DNA of 64,000 nucleotides from Nostocoides_A vanveenii (GTDB lineage Bacteria; Actinomycetota; Actinomycetes; Actinomycetales; Dermatophilaceae): assembly GCF_039531165.1 (NCBI RefSeq), contig NZ_BAAAPN010000051.1, forward strand, positions 14,259 through 78,258, read 5' to 3'. Both the position numbers and the translations under genes were made by a program. The notes below the pieces were generated by a model. The model saw only the letters and a program-made list of their open reading frames with translations, had not been told where the DNA came from and did not search any database. Below are positions 15,898-23,964 of the stretch, piece after piece. Each line of letters starts with the position of its first letter. Position 1 is the stretch's first letter.

Positions 15898-17732
15898 AAC
15901 GCCACCCCGGCGACTGCTAGCAGCCCAAGCAACACCCACACCAGATTGGTCGCGACGCGCTCGCGGCGATGCGCGCGCCCGGCTAGCGCAGCGAGCACGG
16001 GCGTCCCCGAGCCGGCCCCCCGGACATACAGGTCGACGATCTCCCGGTCGACGAAGGCGACCGCTCGCGCCAGCGCGAGCACTGGCTTCGCCACCAGCGT
16101 GACGTATGCCGTGTCCGCTCCGAATCCCTTGTCCGCCATGGCCATCAGTCGCGTGGGCGGCTTGGCATCGTCGGGCCGCAGATACCAGCCGACGAGGACG
16201 CCAACGAGGATCAACCCGATCGAGAGCACCAGTAGCCACAAGTGCAGGGTCGCTCCCGGCAGGACACCGGTGACGAAGAGCAGGCTCGCCCCGATGGTTG
16301 CCGCGGCGAGCACGCCGAGGACCAGCTGCGCGAGCGCCGATGCCTCCCGCGGCGCCGCGGGGTGCGCATCGAGTCGCCGGGGAGCCGCCACGACCTCGTA
16401 GGCCCGCGTGGCATAGGCCGCGGTCATCGCCACCGTCGCGAGCAGAGCCGCGGACACGAGCGCCTGGCGCGCGCCCGGCCGCGAGCCGCCCTCGACCCAC
16501 GCAGCGACGGCGATGACGTGCTCTTTGGAGAAGCCGCCCACGGTCAGGGGGACGCCGGCCAGCGAGAGCAGGCCCATTCCCCACGCCGCCTGCGCGAGTG
16601 GGCGCAGCGCACCGGTGCCCGTCAACGCGCGCGCCGCGGTCGAGCCCCCGAGCACGGCCAGCCAGCCGACGGTCAGGAAGAGCAGAGCCTTGAAGATCGC
16701 GTGGCTGACCAAGTGCCCGGTCGCCGCGCCGGTGGCGTCCTGCCCGTCGGGGCCCGCCGCGAGCGGGGCGAGCATGACCGCGATCTGGCTCACGGTCGAC
16801 CAGGCGAGCAGCCGCTTGAGGTCACTCTGGAAGAAGGCGGTGAAGGCGGCATACGTCATGGTGGCGGCGACGACAACGGCGAGCAGCCACTGCGCCGCGG
16901 GTGCACGAATGAGGAGCGGCACGAGCTGGCTGAGCACCCACGTCCCGGCGGCGACCATGGTCGCTGCGTGGATGAGCGCGGACGCGGGCGTTGGGCCCTC
17001 CATCGCGTCGATGAGCCAGTCCTGGAAGGGCAACTGGGCGGCCTTGCCCATCACCCCGATGACGAGCGCGCACATCGCGAAGGTCAGCAGCCACCCGGCG
17101 TTCGCTCGGTCGATGACCGCGCCGATCTCACTGGTCCCAGTCGATGCGATGAGGGCGGCGATCCCGGTGACGAAGGCGATATCGGCGAAGCGGGTGACCA
17201 GGAATGCCTTGTAGGCCGCCCGCCGCGCGCTCGCCTTGCGGCTCCAGTGCCCGATCAGCAGATAGGAGCACCACCCCATGACCTCCCACCCGATCAGGGT
17301 CAGGATCAGGTCGCGCGAGATGACCAGCAGCAGCATCGCGCCCGCGAACAGCCCGACGGTCGCAGCGAAGACGGGGTAGCGATCGTCGTCCTCGAGATAC
17401 CAGGCAGCGAAGACCTGCACCGCGAGCACCACCGCGAGGACGGTCAGCGCCACGACGGCCGCGATCCCCCGGCCGATGACCAGCGCCGGCAGATTCAGGG
17501 CGCCGGACGGGCCCACGTGCCCGAGCGTGCCGCCGCTCTTGACGAAGACGGGGAGCGCGTATGCCCCGCCCGCTCCCGACAGCGCGACCAGCCCGAGCAC
17601 CAGCGCGCCGACCGACGCCGCGCAGGCGGTCACGGCCGCGAGGCCGCGACCCACCCAGCCGGCCGCGAGCGTCAGCGGGGCACCGGCGACCAAGGTCGCG
17701 AGCGCCAGGGCGTAGAGCTGCGCGCTGGTCAT
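15888..17732 (-). CDS. nuoL2: NADH-quinone oxidoreductase subunit L, second cluster
   Basis: A 614-residue antiporter-like subunit. ATG 17732 overlaps the nuoK2 stop by 4 nt. Motifs: WEVMGWCSYLLIGHW, KAAQLPFQDWLIDAMEGPTPASALIHAATMV, and LKRLLAWSTVSQ. The C-terminal part carries the lateral-helix region typical of NuoL. It is slightly shorter than the main-operon NuoL (642). Three GGCATAC repeats fall in this gene (16104, 16848 and 17559), two as TAC- or TAT-containing Ala/Tyr codon pairs with otherwise rare codons. Confidence 0.93.
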   Translation of the reverse strand: MTSAQLYALALATLVAGAPLTLAAGWVGRGLAAVTACAASVGALVLGLVALSGAGGAYALPVFVKSGGTLGHVGPSGALNLPALVIGRGIAAVVALTVLAVVLAVQVFAAWYLEDDDRYPVFAATVGLFAGAMLLLVISRDLILTLIGWEVMGWCSYLLIGHWSRKASARRAAYKAFLVTRFADIAFVTGIAALIASTGTSEIGAVIDRANAGWLLTFAMCALVIGVMGKAAQLPFQDWLIDAMEGPTPASALIHAATMVAAGTWVLSQLVPLLIRAPAAQWLLAVVVAATMTYAAFTAFFQSDLKRLLAWSTVSQIAVMLAPLAAGPDGQDATGAATGHLVSHAIFKALLFLTVGWLAVLGGSTAARALTGTGALRPLAQAAWGMGLLSLAGVPLTVGGFSKEHVIAVAAWVEGGSRPGARQALVSAALLATVAMTAAYATRAYEVVAAPRRLDAHPAAPREASALAQLVLGVLAAATIGASLLFVTGVLPGATLHLWLLVLSIGLILVGVLVGWYLRPDDAKPPTRLMAMADKGFGADTAYVTLVAKPVLALARAVAFVDREIVDLYVRGAGSGTPVLAALAGRAHRRERVATNLVWVLLGLLAVAGVALWA

Positions 17733-18148
17733 GGCGCCGGCCTTGTCGGCGCGCCGGCAGAAGCGGCGTCCAATGACGGACCGGCCGGCACGGCACCAGG
17801 CGACGCGCCCGGCGCGGCCCGCGTTGCCTCGGTCGCCGGCTGGCCCTCGCTGCCGAGGGCATCGGTGACGTCGATCCGTCCGCGGGCGCGGAAGACGGCG
17901 AGGATGACCGCCAACGCAACGACCACCTCGGCCGCCGCGATGGTGATGACGAAGAGCGTCAACACATTGCCGGCCGCCCAGGTGTCGCGGCCGGATGCCC
18001 CGGCGGTGATGAGCAGCAGCCCGGCGCCGCCGAGCATCAACTCGATCCCGATCAGGACGAGCACGGCGTTGCGTCGGGCGAGCACGCCGTAGCTGCCGAT
18101 GCCGATGAGGGCGGCGGCAACGGCATACGGCAGGGCGAGGTGGATCAT
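17729..18148 (-). CDS. nuoK2: NADH-quinone oxidoreductase subunit K, second cluster, with C-terminal extension
   Basis: The first 95 residues are a normal three-helix NuoK with both conserved glutamates (LIGIELMLGG and ITIAAAEVVVALAV). A further 40 or so residues rich in Pro, Ala and Gly (GSEGQPATEATRAAPGAS) follow, giving 139 residues against about 100 for the family. The extension looks disordered and would lie on the cytoplasmic side; no motif is seen. Both ends overlap neighbours by 4 nt. Confidence 0.92.
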   Translation of the reverse strand: MIHLALPYAVAAALIGIGSYGVLARRNAVLVLIGIELMLGGAGLLLITAGASGRDTWAAGNVLTLFVITIAAAEVVVALAVILAVFRARGRIDVTDALGSEGQPATEATRAAPGASPGAVPAGPSLDAASAGAPTRPAP

Positions 18149-18654
18149 CGGCGCGCCCTCCGGCCGACGGCGGCGACGGCGAACGCGGCGATCAGCGCGA
18201 CCAGCAACAGCAGCGAGAGGGCCTCGAAGGGCCAGACCCAGGTCGCGAAGAGCTGCCCGGAGATCGCGGCGGTGTCGACGGGCGTGCGCTCGACGGCGTC
18301 ATCCCCGGCGAGCGGGACGAGGACGGCGAGCAGCAAAGCGGTGACGCCGCCGGCGATCACGGCCGCGAGCACCCGGTGCAGCATCGAGGTCGCGTGGTCG
18401 GGGCTCGGGCCGATCGGGGCGCGGGTGAGCATGAGCGCGAAGATCACCAGCACGACGACCGCGCCGACATAGACGAGGATCTGCACGAGCGCGACGAGTT
18501 CGGCACCGAGGACGAGGTAGCAGCCTGCGAGGCCGCCGAGGGCCAGCACCAGCCACAGGGCCGCGTGGACAAGGTGCCGGGTGGTCACCGCCAGCAGGCC
18601 GGCGGCGATCGTCACCGCCCCGACCGCCGTGAAGGCGATGTCGAGACTGGTCAC
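18145..18654 (-). CDS. nuoJ2: NADH-quinone oxidoreductase subunit J, second cluster
   Basis: GTG 18654 overlaps the nuoI2 stop (GTGA), giving 169 residues with five membrane helices. The family motif LVQILVYVGAVVVLVIFALML is intact, including the Tyr of the pi-bulge helix. It lacks the long hydrophilic tail of the main-operon NuoJ (256 residues). The frame is open upstream as a shadow of nuoI2, hence the choice of the overlapping start. Confidence 0.92.
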   Translation of the reverse strand: MTSLDIAFTAVGAVTIAAGLLAVTTRHLVHAALWLVLALGGLAGCYLVLGAELVALVQILVYVGAVVVLVIFALMLTRAPIGPSPDHATSMLHRVLAAVIAGGVTALLLAVLVPLAGDDAVERTPVDTAAISGQLFATWVWPFEALSLLLLVALIAAFAVAAVGRRARR

Positions 18655-19190
18655 GCGCCACTCCTTGCGCGCACCGGACGCACCGGTCCGCGTTGGCTCG
18701 CGACCTCGGCGGGTTCGGCGGCCGCTGGGTCGAGCGCCGGGGGCGGCGGGACGGTCTCGACCCACGCGCCGAGCCGCTCTTTCTCGTGCAATAGGTCGCG
18801 GATGTCGAGCTCGGAGTATTCGAACTGCGGGCTCCAGAAGAGCGCATCGAAGGGGCAGACCTCCACGCAGATCCCGCAGTACATGCACAGCGAATAGTCG
18901 ATGGCGAAGCGGTCGAGGACATTGCGCTGGCGCTCCCGCCCCCCGGGCGTGGCCGCCGGCACGGTCTCCTTGTGCGCGTCGATATAGATGCACCAGTCGG
19001 GGCATTCCCGTGCGCAGAGCATGCACGAGGTGCAGTTCTCGGCGAGCAGCGCGATCACCCCCCGGCTGCGCGGCGGCAACTCCGGCCGCACGTCGGGGTA
19101 TTCGGCCGTGTGCGTATGCCGTGTCAGGGTGCGCGCGGTCGTCGCCAACCCCTTCACCAGCCCGGGCACGACGCCCTTCCGCTCGCTCAC
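18651..19190 (-). CDS. nuoI2: NADH-quinone oxidoreductase subunit I, second cluster
   Basis: A 179-residue 8Fe ferredoxin-like subunit carrying clusters N6a and N6b. Two binding motifs are intact: CTSCMLCARECP and CMYCGICVEVCP. GTG 19190 is chosen over a TTG at 19199 because GGAG lies just upstream and a -10-like TAGGTT ends exactly 7 nt before it. With no NuoE, F or G in this cluster, NuoI2 is the likely entry point for electrons from reduced ferredoxin; this is inference from related ferredoxin-linked complexes. Confidence 0.93.
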   Translation of the reverse strand: MSERKGVVPGLVKGLATTARTLTRHTHTAEYPDVRPELPPRSRGVIALLAENCTSCMLCARECPDWCIYIDAHKETVPAATPGGRERQRNVLDRFAIDYSLCMYCGICVEVCPFDALFWSPQFEYSELDIRDLLHEKERLGAWVETVPPPPALDPAAAEPAEVASQRGPVRPVRARSGA

Positions 19191-19197
19191 GGGCTCC

Positions 19198-19203
19198 AAC
19201 CTA
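19198..19203 (-). promoter_or_regulatory. Possible internal -10 element before nuoI2
   Basis: TAGGTT on the minus strand, 7 nt before the nuoI2 GTG, in the only real gap (61 bp) of the downstream half of the second nuo cluster. The same TAGGNT-N7-start arrangement precedes nuoB2 and nuoC2. Confidence 0.4.
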
Positions 19204-19251
19204 GCCCGGTCGGGACCGTCGAGCCGGAGCAGACCCGCCCGTGGCGCGCGG

Positions 19252-20208
19252 CTATTGGAGGTAGACCACGCCGACGGCGGTCAGGGCCAGTTGCAGGAGG
19301 GCCAGCGGGATCAGGCCGAGCCAGGCGAAGCGCTGCAATTGGTCCTCGCGCAGGCGCGGCCAGGAGACGCGCAACCAGATCATCACGATCGCGATGGCGA
19401 AGCCCTTGAGCAGGGTCCACAGCCAGCCGAGGGTGTCATCCAGCGGACCGCGCCACCCCCCCAGATAGAAGGTGGCGAAGAGCAGCGACATCACCACGAT
19501 GCCCGCATATTCGCTGAGCAGGAAGAGCGCGAAGCGCAGGCCGGTGTATTCGGTGTAGGGGCCGAAGACGATCTCGCTGTCCGCGATGGGCATGTCGAAG
19601 GGGGGACGTTGCAACTCCGCGACCGCCGCTGCGAGGAAGACGAGTGCGCCCGGGAGTTGCCACAACAGCCAGATCGGCGTCCACGCCTCGACGATCCCGC
19701 CGAGCGACAAGGTGCCCGCCGCGAGCGCCACCGATGCCACGGCCAGGACCATCGGGAGTTCATAGGAGAGCAGCTGGGCGGCGGAGCGCATCGCCCCGAT
19801 CAACGCGTACTTGTTGGCGCTCGCCCAGCCGGCCATCAACGTCCCGAGCACGCCGATCGACGTCGCAGCCATCACGTAGATCACGCCCGCGGGCACCTCG
19901 GCGATCGCGAAGCCGGGGTGGATCGGGATCGCCGCGAGGGCCAGCAGGTAGGGGACGAGGGCGACGCCGGGGGCGAGCTTGAAGACCCGTTTGTCGGCGG
20001 CCGCTGGAACGATGTCTTCTTTCTGGACGAACTTCACGCCGTCCGCGACTAACTGCGCCCACCCGTGATAGGCGCCCGCATACATCGGCCCGAGCCGGCC
20101 CTGCATGTGCGCCATCACCTTGTGCTCGGTCTGGCCGACGAGCAGCGGCAGCAGCAAGAGCGCGGCCAGGGCGGCGGCCGCGCGGAGCACGATCTCCAGC
20201 ACGCTCAC
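19252..20208 (-). CDS. nuoH2: NADH-quinone oxidoreductase subunit H, second cluster
   Basis: Eight-helix membrane subunit at the quinone site. GTG 20208 overlaps the nuoC2 stop (GTGA); a GTG 12 nt upstream is an alternative. The product has 318 residues. Motifs: HMQGRLGPMYAGAYHGWAQ (first-loop arginines), LISYELPMVLAV-like segment LLSYELPMVLAVAS, and AELQRPPFDMPIADSEIVFG with the acidic loop that meets the quinone cavity. It lacks the 100-residue C-terminal tail of the main-operon NuoH. Confidence 0.93.
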   Translation of the reverse strand: MSVLEIVLRAAAALAALLLLPLLVGQTEHKVMAHMQGRLGPMYAGAYHGWAQLVADGVKFVQKEDIVPAAADKRVFKLAPGVALVPYLLALAAIPIHPGFAIAEVPAGVIYVMAATSIGVLGTLMAGWASANKYALIGAMRSAAQLLSYELPMVLAVASVALAAGTLSLGGIVEAWTPIWLLWQLPGALVFLAAAVAELQRPPFDMPIADSEIVFGPYTEYTGLRFALFLLSEYAGIVVMSLLFATFYLGGWRGPLDDTLGWLWTLLKGFAIAIVMIWLRVSWPRLREDQLQRFAWLGLIPLALLQLALTAVGVVYLQ

Positions 20209-20717
20209 CGCGGGCCCCACTCCGGATCGGGCACGCCGGGCGGCTGCATCTTGCGTCGGCCGGGCCCGCCGCCATGCGGCTGCCCGGGCTCCTTGGCGCC
20301 CGGCCAGTCCTTGCTGACCCGCGCGGCGAGCACGAAATCCTTGCGCAGCGGCGTGCCCTCGAAGCCGTCCGGCAACAGCAGGGGACGCAGCCCCAGTCCG
20401 CTGCCGTCGTCGAAGCCGGTGACGTCGATGCCGAACATCTCGTGCGTTTCACGCTCATGCCACGCGCAGCCGGCGAAGACAGCGGTCAGGCTCGGCAACG
20501 GCCTACCTGCGGGGAGGCGCGTGGTCAGCAACAGCCCACGCAGGGCGCCCGGACGCCGAATGTCGAAGAGATGGCAGACGATGTCGAAGCCCGCCGGCTC
20601 CGCGTCAGTCTGATCGACCGCGGTCAGCCAGTCGAAGTAGGCATACCCCTCGGCCCGCGCCGCCGTCGCAGCGGCCACCCACTCCTCGGGGTCCACCACG
20701 CGCCGTTCGTCCGCCAC
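20205..20717 (-). CDS. nuoC2: NADH-quinone oxidoreductase subunit C, second cluster
   Basis: The 170-residue 30-kDa-subunit homolog has the signature CAWHERETHEMFGIDVTG and the C-terminal LRKDF. It begins at GTG 20717, with a -10-like TAGGCT 7 nt upstream. In normal order nuoD would follow, but nuoC2 overlaps nuoH2 directly, so no nuoD2 exists here. The gene is cut off from nuoA2-nuoB2 by 7 kb. The C-terminal 40 residues are Pro/Gly-rich. Confidence 0.9.
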   Translation of the reverse strand: MADERRVVDPEEWVAAATAARAEGYAYFDWLTAVDQTDAEPAGFDIVCHLFDIRRPGALRGLLLTTRLPAGRPLPSLTAVFAGCAWHERETHEMFGIDVTGFDDGSGLGLRPLLLPDGFEGTPLRKDFVLAARVSKDWPGAKEPGQPHGGGPGRRKMQPPGVPDPEWGPR

Positions 20718-20724
20718 GCCGGTC

Positions 20725-20730
20725 AGCCTA
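20725..20730 (-). promoter_or_regulatory. -10 element for nuoC2-nuoN2
   Basis: TAGGCT on the minus strand, 7 nt from the nuoC2 GTG. It suggests a leaderless transcript for the split-off part of the second nuo cluster. No clear -35 element. Confidence 0.45.
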
Positions 20731-20819
20731 GCGAGGGGCTCCGCCTCACGACGGGACCCCGCGAAGCACCGCAGCGCGTCTGGGTCGTGCGCGCTGCCCC
20801 GACGACGCGTGCGGAGGTG

Positions 20820-21278
20820 TTACAACGCCACGGCGACGGCCGGAGGCAGCGAGTCCAGCCCGGCCTGGGCGACCGCGGTCGCGGCATACCCGTCCCACGC
20901 GCCCGCCCCGGTCGGTATGCCGTTCGCCATCGTGTCCACCCGGGCCGGCGCCTCCCGGTCGTATGCCGTGGCGAACCGCCCCCGGTAGTCCTCGCTGAGC
21001 AGCCCGCAATAGCCCCCGGTGCGCCCGACGGAGGTTGTCATCAGCCCGGTCCCGGGCCGGCCCGCGATCGCGGTGCCGCGCTCGCAGACCACCTCGCACC
21101 GGACCTCGTAGCCGACCTGGGAGTTGATGAAGTCCTCATTGGTCACCACGCCCCCGCCGACCATGGTCAGCACGGCGATCTGCGGGTCGATCAGCCCGGG
21201 CGGCGCATACGCGCGGGCATGCGGCGCGATCACGTGGATCGTCGCGACTTCCACGCCGCTCGCGTCACGGCCGCCACG
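20820..21278 (-). pseudogene. C-terminal fragment of inositol 2-dehydrogenase (Gfo/Idh/MocA family)
   Basis: An open frame of about 150 residues matches only the C-terminal half of myo-inositol 2-dehydrogenases: NSQVGYEVRCEVVCERGTA, YRGRFATAYDREA, and GAWDGYAATAVAQAGLDSL. Upstream, a stop (TAA at 21279) and no Rossmann GxGxxG region are found, so the NAD-binding half is gone. Intact enzymes have about 335 residues. Nothing in the neighbourhood relates to inositol. It lies exactly at the junction between nuoC2 and korA and may mark an old recombination point. One GGCATAC copy here (20915) uses the very rare ATA codon. Confidence 0.7.
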
Positions 21279-21444
21279 TTAGCCGATACCGCGCGTACCG
21301 CGCATTGCGTGACCATGCACCTGGTGCCGGGTTCTTTCGACAGGCTGGATTGCCGAGCCCCCGGTGATCTCGACATGCCGGATTTGTGCTCTCGACGGGT
21401 GCCCAGCCCGCGGCGAGCGGTCCGCGGTCCGCGGCCAAGCTGCA

Positions 21445-21450
21445 TACCAT
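21445..21450 (+). promoter_or_regulatory. -10 element for korA
   Basis: TACCAT ends 6 nt before the korA ATG at 21457, and no Shine-Dalgarno is present. This is consistent with a leaderless mRNA. Confidence 0.45.
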
Positions 21451-21456
21451 CGGTGC

Positions 21457-23316
21457 ATGGCAAGCACGAAGACCCCACTCGATCGCGTCGTGATCCGATT
21501 CGCGGGCGACTCCGGCGACGGTATGCAGTTGACCGGCGACCGCTTCACCGCCGAGACCGCGGCGCTAGGGAACGACCTGTCCACGCTGCCGAACTTCCCC
21601 GCTGAGATCCGCGCTCCGCAGGGCACGCTCCCAGGCGTCTCGAGCTTCCAAGTGCACTTTGCCGACCATGACGTGCTCACCCCCGGCGATGCGCCCGATG
21701 TCCTTGTCGCGATGAACCCCGCCGCGCTTAAGGCCAATCTGCGCGATCTGCCGCGCGGCGCAACCATCATCGCCGACGCCGACGAGTTCTCCACGCGCAA
21801 TCTGGCCAAGGTCGGCTATGCCACCAACCCCTTGGAGGACGGCTCGCTGGAGTCCTGGCACCTGCACAAGGTCCCGCTGACCAGCATCACCGTCGAGGCC
21901 CTCACCAGCTTCAGCGCCCTGACCCGCAAGGAGAAGGAGCGCGCGAAGAATATGTTCGCGCTCGGCCTGCTGTCCTGGATGTACTCGCGCCCCACATCCG
22001 GCACCCGCGCCTTCTTGACCAGCAAGTTCGGAGCCAAGCCCGACCTGCTCGCGGCCAATCTCGCCGCCCTCGACGCCGGCTGGAATTACGGTGAGACCAC
22101 CGAGGATTTCGTCTCCTCTTATGAAGTCGCACCGGCCCCGATGGCCGCCGGCACCTACCGCAATGTCACCGGAAACACCGCGCTCGCCTACGGCCTGGTC
22201 GCCGCCGCCCATCGCGCCGGCCTGCAGATCGTCCTCGGGTCCTACCCGATCACCCCGGCCTCGGACATCTTGCACACCCTCGCCGGGCTCAAGCGCTATG
22301 GCGTGCTCACCCTCCAGGCCGAGGACGAGATCGCCGGCATCGGCATCGCCCTCGGTGCGAGTTTCGGAGGCAAGCTCGGCGTCACTTCCACCTCCGGACC
22401 GGGTCTGGCCTTGAAGTCCGAGACGATCGGTCTTGCGGTCTCGCTCGAACTGCCGCTCGTCGTCATCGACGTCCAGCGCGGCGGACCGTCGACCGGCCTG
22501 CCCACCAAGACCGAGCAGGCCGACCTGCTGCAGGCGATGTACGGCCGCAATGGCGAGGCGCCCGTCGCGGTCATCGCCCCCGCCTCCCCCGCCGACTGTT
22601 TCGACGTCGCCGTGGAGGCCGTGCGGATCGCGACGACCTACCGCACCCCGGTGATCATGCTCTCGGACGGTTATCTGGCCAACGGCAGTGAGCCCTGGCG
22701 GTTGCCGGAGATGGCCGACCTGCCCGACCTGCACGTCAAGTTCGCGGACGCACCGAATGCCACCGACGCCAAGGGCGTGCCGACCTTTCACCCGTTTGTC
22801 CGCGATCCCGACACCCTCGCTCGGCCCTGGGCCCCGCCCGGAGTTGCGGGCCTGGAGCACCGCATCGGCGGCATCGAGAAGGCCGACATCACCGGCGACA
22901 TCTCCTACGACCCCGACAACCACGAGCGGATGACGCGGCTGCGGCAGAACAAGATCGACGGGATCGCGGTCCCGGACCTGGTGGTCGACGACCCCAGTGG
23001 CGAGGCCGAGATCCTCGTCCTGGGATGGGGCTCGACCTATGGCCCGATCGCCGCCGCCGCCCGGTCCGCGCGTCGCTCCGGCCTGAACGTCGCCACGGCA
23101 CACCTGCGCCACCTCAACCCGATGCCCGGCAATATCGGTGACATCGTGCGTGCCTACCGCACCGTGCTGATCCCGGAGATGAACTCCGGACAGCTGGCCA
23201 TGCTCATCCGGGCCCGCTATCTCGTTGACGCACAGTCGTATTCGCGGGTGCGCGGCCTGCCCTTCACCACGACGGAGCTGGTCGACGCCATCACGGCGGC
23301 AACGCGGCCGGCCTGA
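21457..23316 (+). CDS. korA: 2-oxoacid:acceptor (2-oxoglutarate:ferredoxin) oxidoreductase subunit alpha
   Basis: A 619-residue fused gamma/alpha subunit. The N-terminal 190 residues are the gamma domain (VVIRFAGDSGDGMQLTGDRF). The rest is the alpha pyrimidine-binding domain with GSYPITPASDILH and QAEDEIAGIGIALGAS, the glutamate of which activates thiamine diphosphate. With KorB it oxidises 2-oxoglutarate (or another 2-oxoacid) with CoA and reduces ferredoxin. In related genomes korA and korB are adjacent; here korB lies 5.7 kb away. ATG 21457 is chosen for the KTPLDRVVIRFAGDSG start and the -10 box 6 nt upstream. Confidence 0.92.
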   Translation: MASTKTPLDRVVIRFAGDSGDGMQLTGDRFTAETAALGNDLSTLPNFPAEIRAPQGTLPGVSSFQVHFADHDVLTPGDAPDVLVAMNPAALKANLRDLPRGATIIADADEFSTRNLAKVGYATNPLEDGSLESWHLHKVPLTSITVEALTSFSALTRKEKERAKNMFALGLLSWMYSRPTSGTRAFLTSKFGAKPDLLAANLAALDAGWNYGETTEDFVSSYEVAPAPMAAGTYRNVTGNTALAYGLVAAAHRAGLQIVLGSYPITPASDILHTLAGLKRYGVLTLQAEDEIAGIGIALGASFGGKLGVTSTSGPGLALKSETIGLAVSLELPLVVIDVQRGGPSTGLPTKTEQADLLQAMYGRNGEAPVAVIAPASPADCFDVAVEAVRIATTYRTPVIMLSDGYLANGSEPWRLPEMADLPDLHVKFADAPNATDAKGVPTFHPFVRDPDTLARPWAPPGVAGLEHRIGGIEKADITGDISYDPDNHERMTRLRQNKIDGIAVPDLVVDDPSGEAEILVLGWGSTYGPIAAAARSARRSGLNVATAHLRHLNPMPGNIGDIVRAYRTVLIPEMNSGQLAMLIRARYLVDAQSYSRVRGLPFTTTELVDAITAATRPA

Positions 23317-23329
23317 CCCTGCGGCAGAC

Positions 23330-23347
23330 GTGACAGGTCGGTGACAG
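23330..23347 (+). promoter_or_regulatory. Direct-repeat site typical of SARP regulators (left copy)
   Basis: GTGACAG occurs twice with an 11-bp period (23330 and 23341), 46 bp before the GNAT gene. Direct heptamers one helical turn apart are the known binding pattern of SARP proteins such as AfsR. A nearly identical site lies in opposite orientation at 27777-27794. The matched stretch extends to a shared CCGGCC, giving 2 mismatches in about 24 bp. Confidence 0.5.
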
Positions 23348-23392
23348 ACCGGCCGACGACGGTGGTGCCTCCACCGAAAAGAGGTACCACTG

Positions 23393-23947
23393 ATGTTCCG
23401 TTCGCCTTCCCTGACCATCTCACCCCTGCGGGTCCGCCCGGTCCGCGACGACGACAGCGATCGCGTGGCGGCCGTCTACGACGCCTTGTCGCCACGGTCG
23501 CGGGAGTTGCGTTTCCACTCGCCCTTGCCCAGGATTCCGAGCTCGTATGTCGCGCAGCTCGCCCGCGTCGATCCCGGCCGGCGCGACGGGATGCTCGTCT
23601 TTGCCGGCGGCCGCCCTGTCGGTCACGGCCAGTGGGTCAGGGATCCGGCGGATCCAACGCGCGCCGAGCTCGCGCTCGCCGTTGCCGACGAGTGGCACGG
23701 GCGCGGCGCGGGGCTGGCGTTGGTCGCCCACTTGGCGCGCACGGCGCGGGTAGGCGGCGTCACCCACTTCACGGCCTACGTCATGGGTGAGAACCGGCTC
23801 GTGCGCGCCTTGCTGGCTCGATTCGGGGCGCGGGCGGTAAACCGGGAGGAGTTCGAGATCCCCATCGCCCGCCTCGCCGCCGCGGTCGTCGAGTTGGCCG
23901 TCCTCGTCGCGGACGAGGACGGGAATCCGCGAGGCGCTGTCGCCTGA
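23393..23947 (+). CDS. GNAT-family acetyltransferase
   Basis: A 184-residue protein with one GNAT domain. The core shows ALAVADEWHGRGAGLALVAHL, an acetyl-CoA pyrophosphate loop (RGAGxA), and a FTAYVMGENRLVRALLARFG segment. It resembles the acetyltransferase domains fused to acyl-CoA synthetases and protein lysine acetyltransferases, but here it stands alone with no cNMP domain. The start ATG is preceded by AAAAGAGG. It ends 17 nt before the proposed start of the SARP regulator and is probably cotranscribed with it. Substrate unknown. Confidence 0.8.
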   Translation: MFRSPSLTISPLRVRPVRDDDSDRVAAVYDALSPRSRELRFHSPLPRIPSSYVAQLARVDPGRRDGMLVFAGGRPVGHGQWVRDPADPTRAELALAVADEWHGRGAGLALVAHLARTARVGGVTHFTAYVMGENRLVRALLARFGARAVNREEFEIPIARLAAAVVELAVLVADEDGNPRGAVA

Positions 23948-23964
23948 GGGTGACTCATGCTTTC

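Noticed and set aside
16242..18092. 616-codon open frame on the plus strand
   Set aside because: It is the antisense shadow of nuoL2 and nuoK2: Arg, Gly and His-rich, with no family character. The same holds for other long opposite-strand frames at 3109-4542, 21565-23418, 43000-44946 and 56720-58687.
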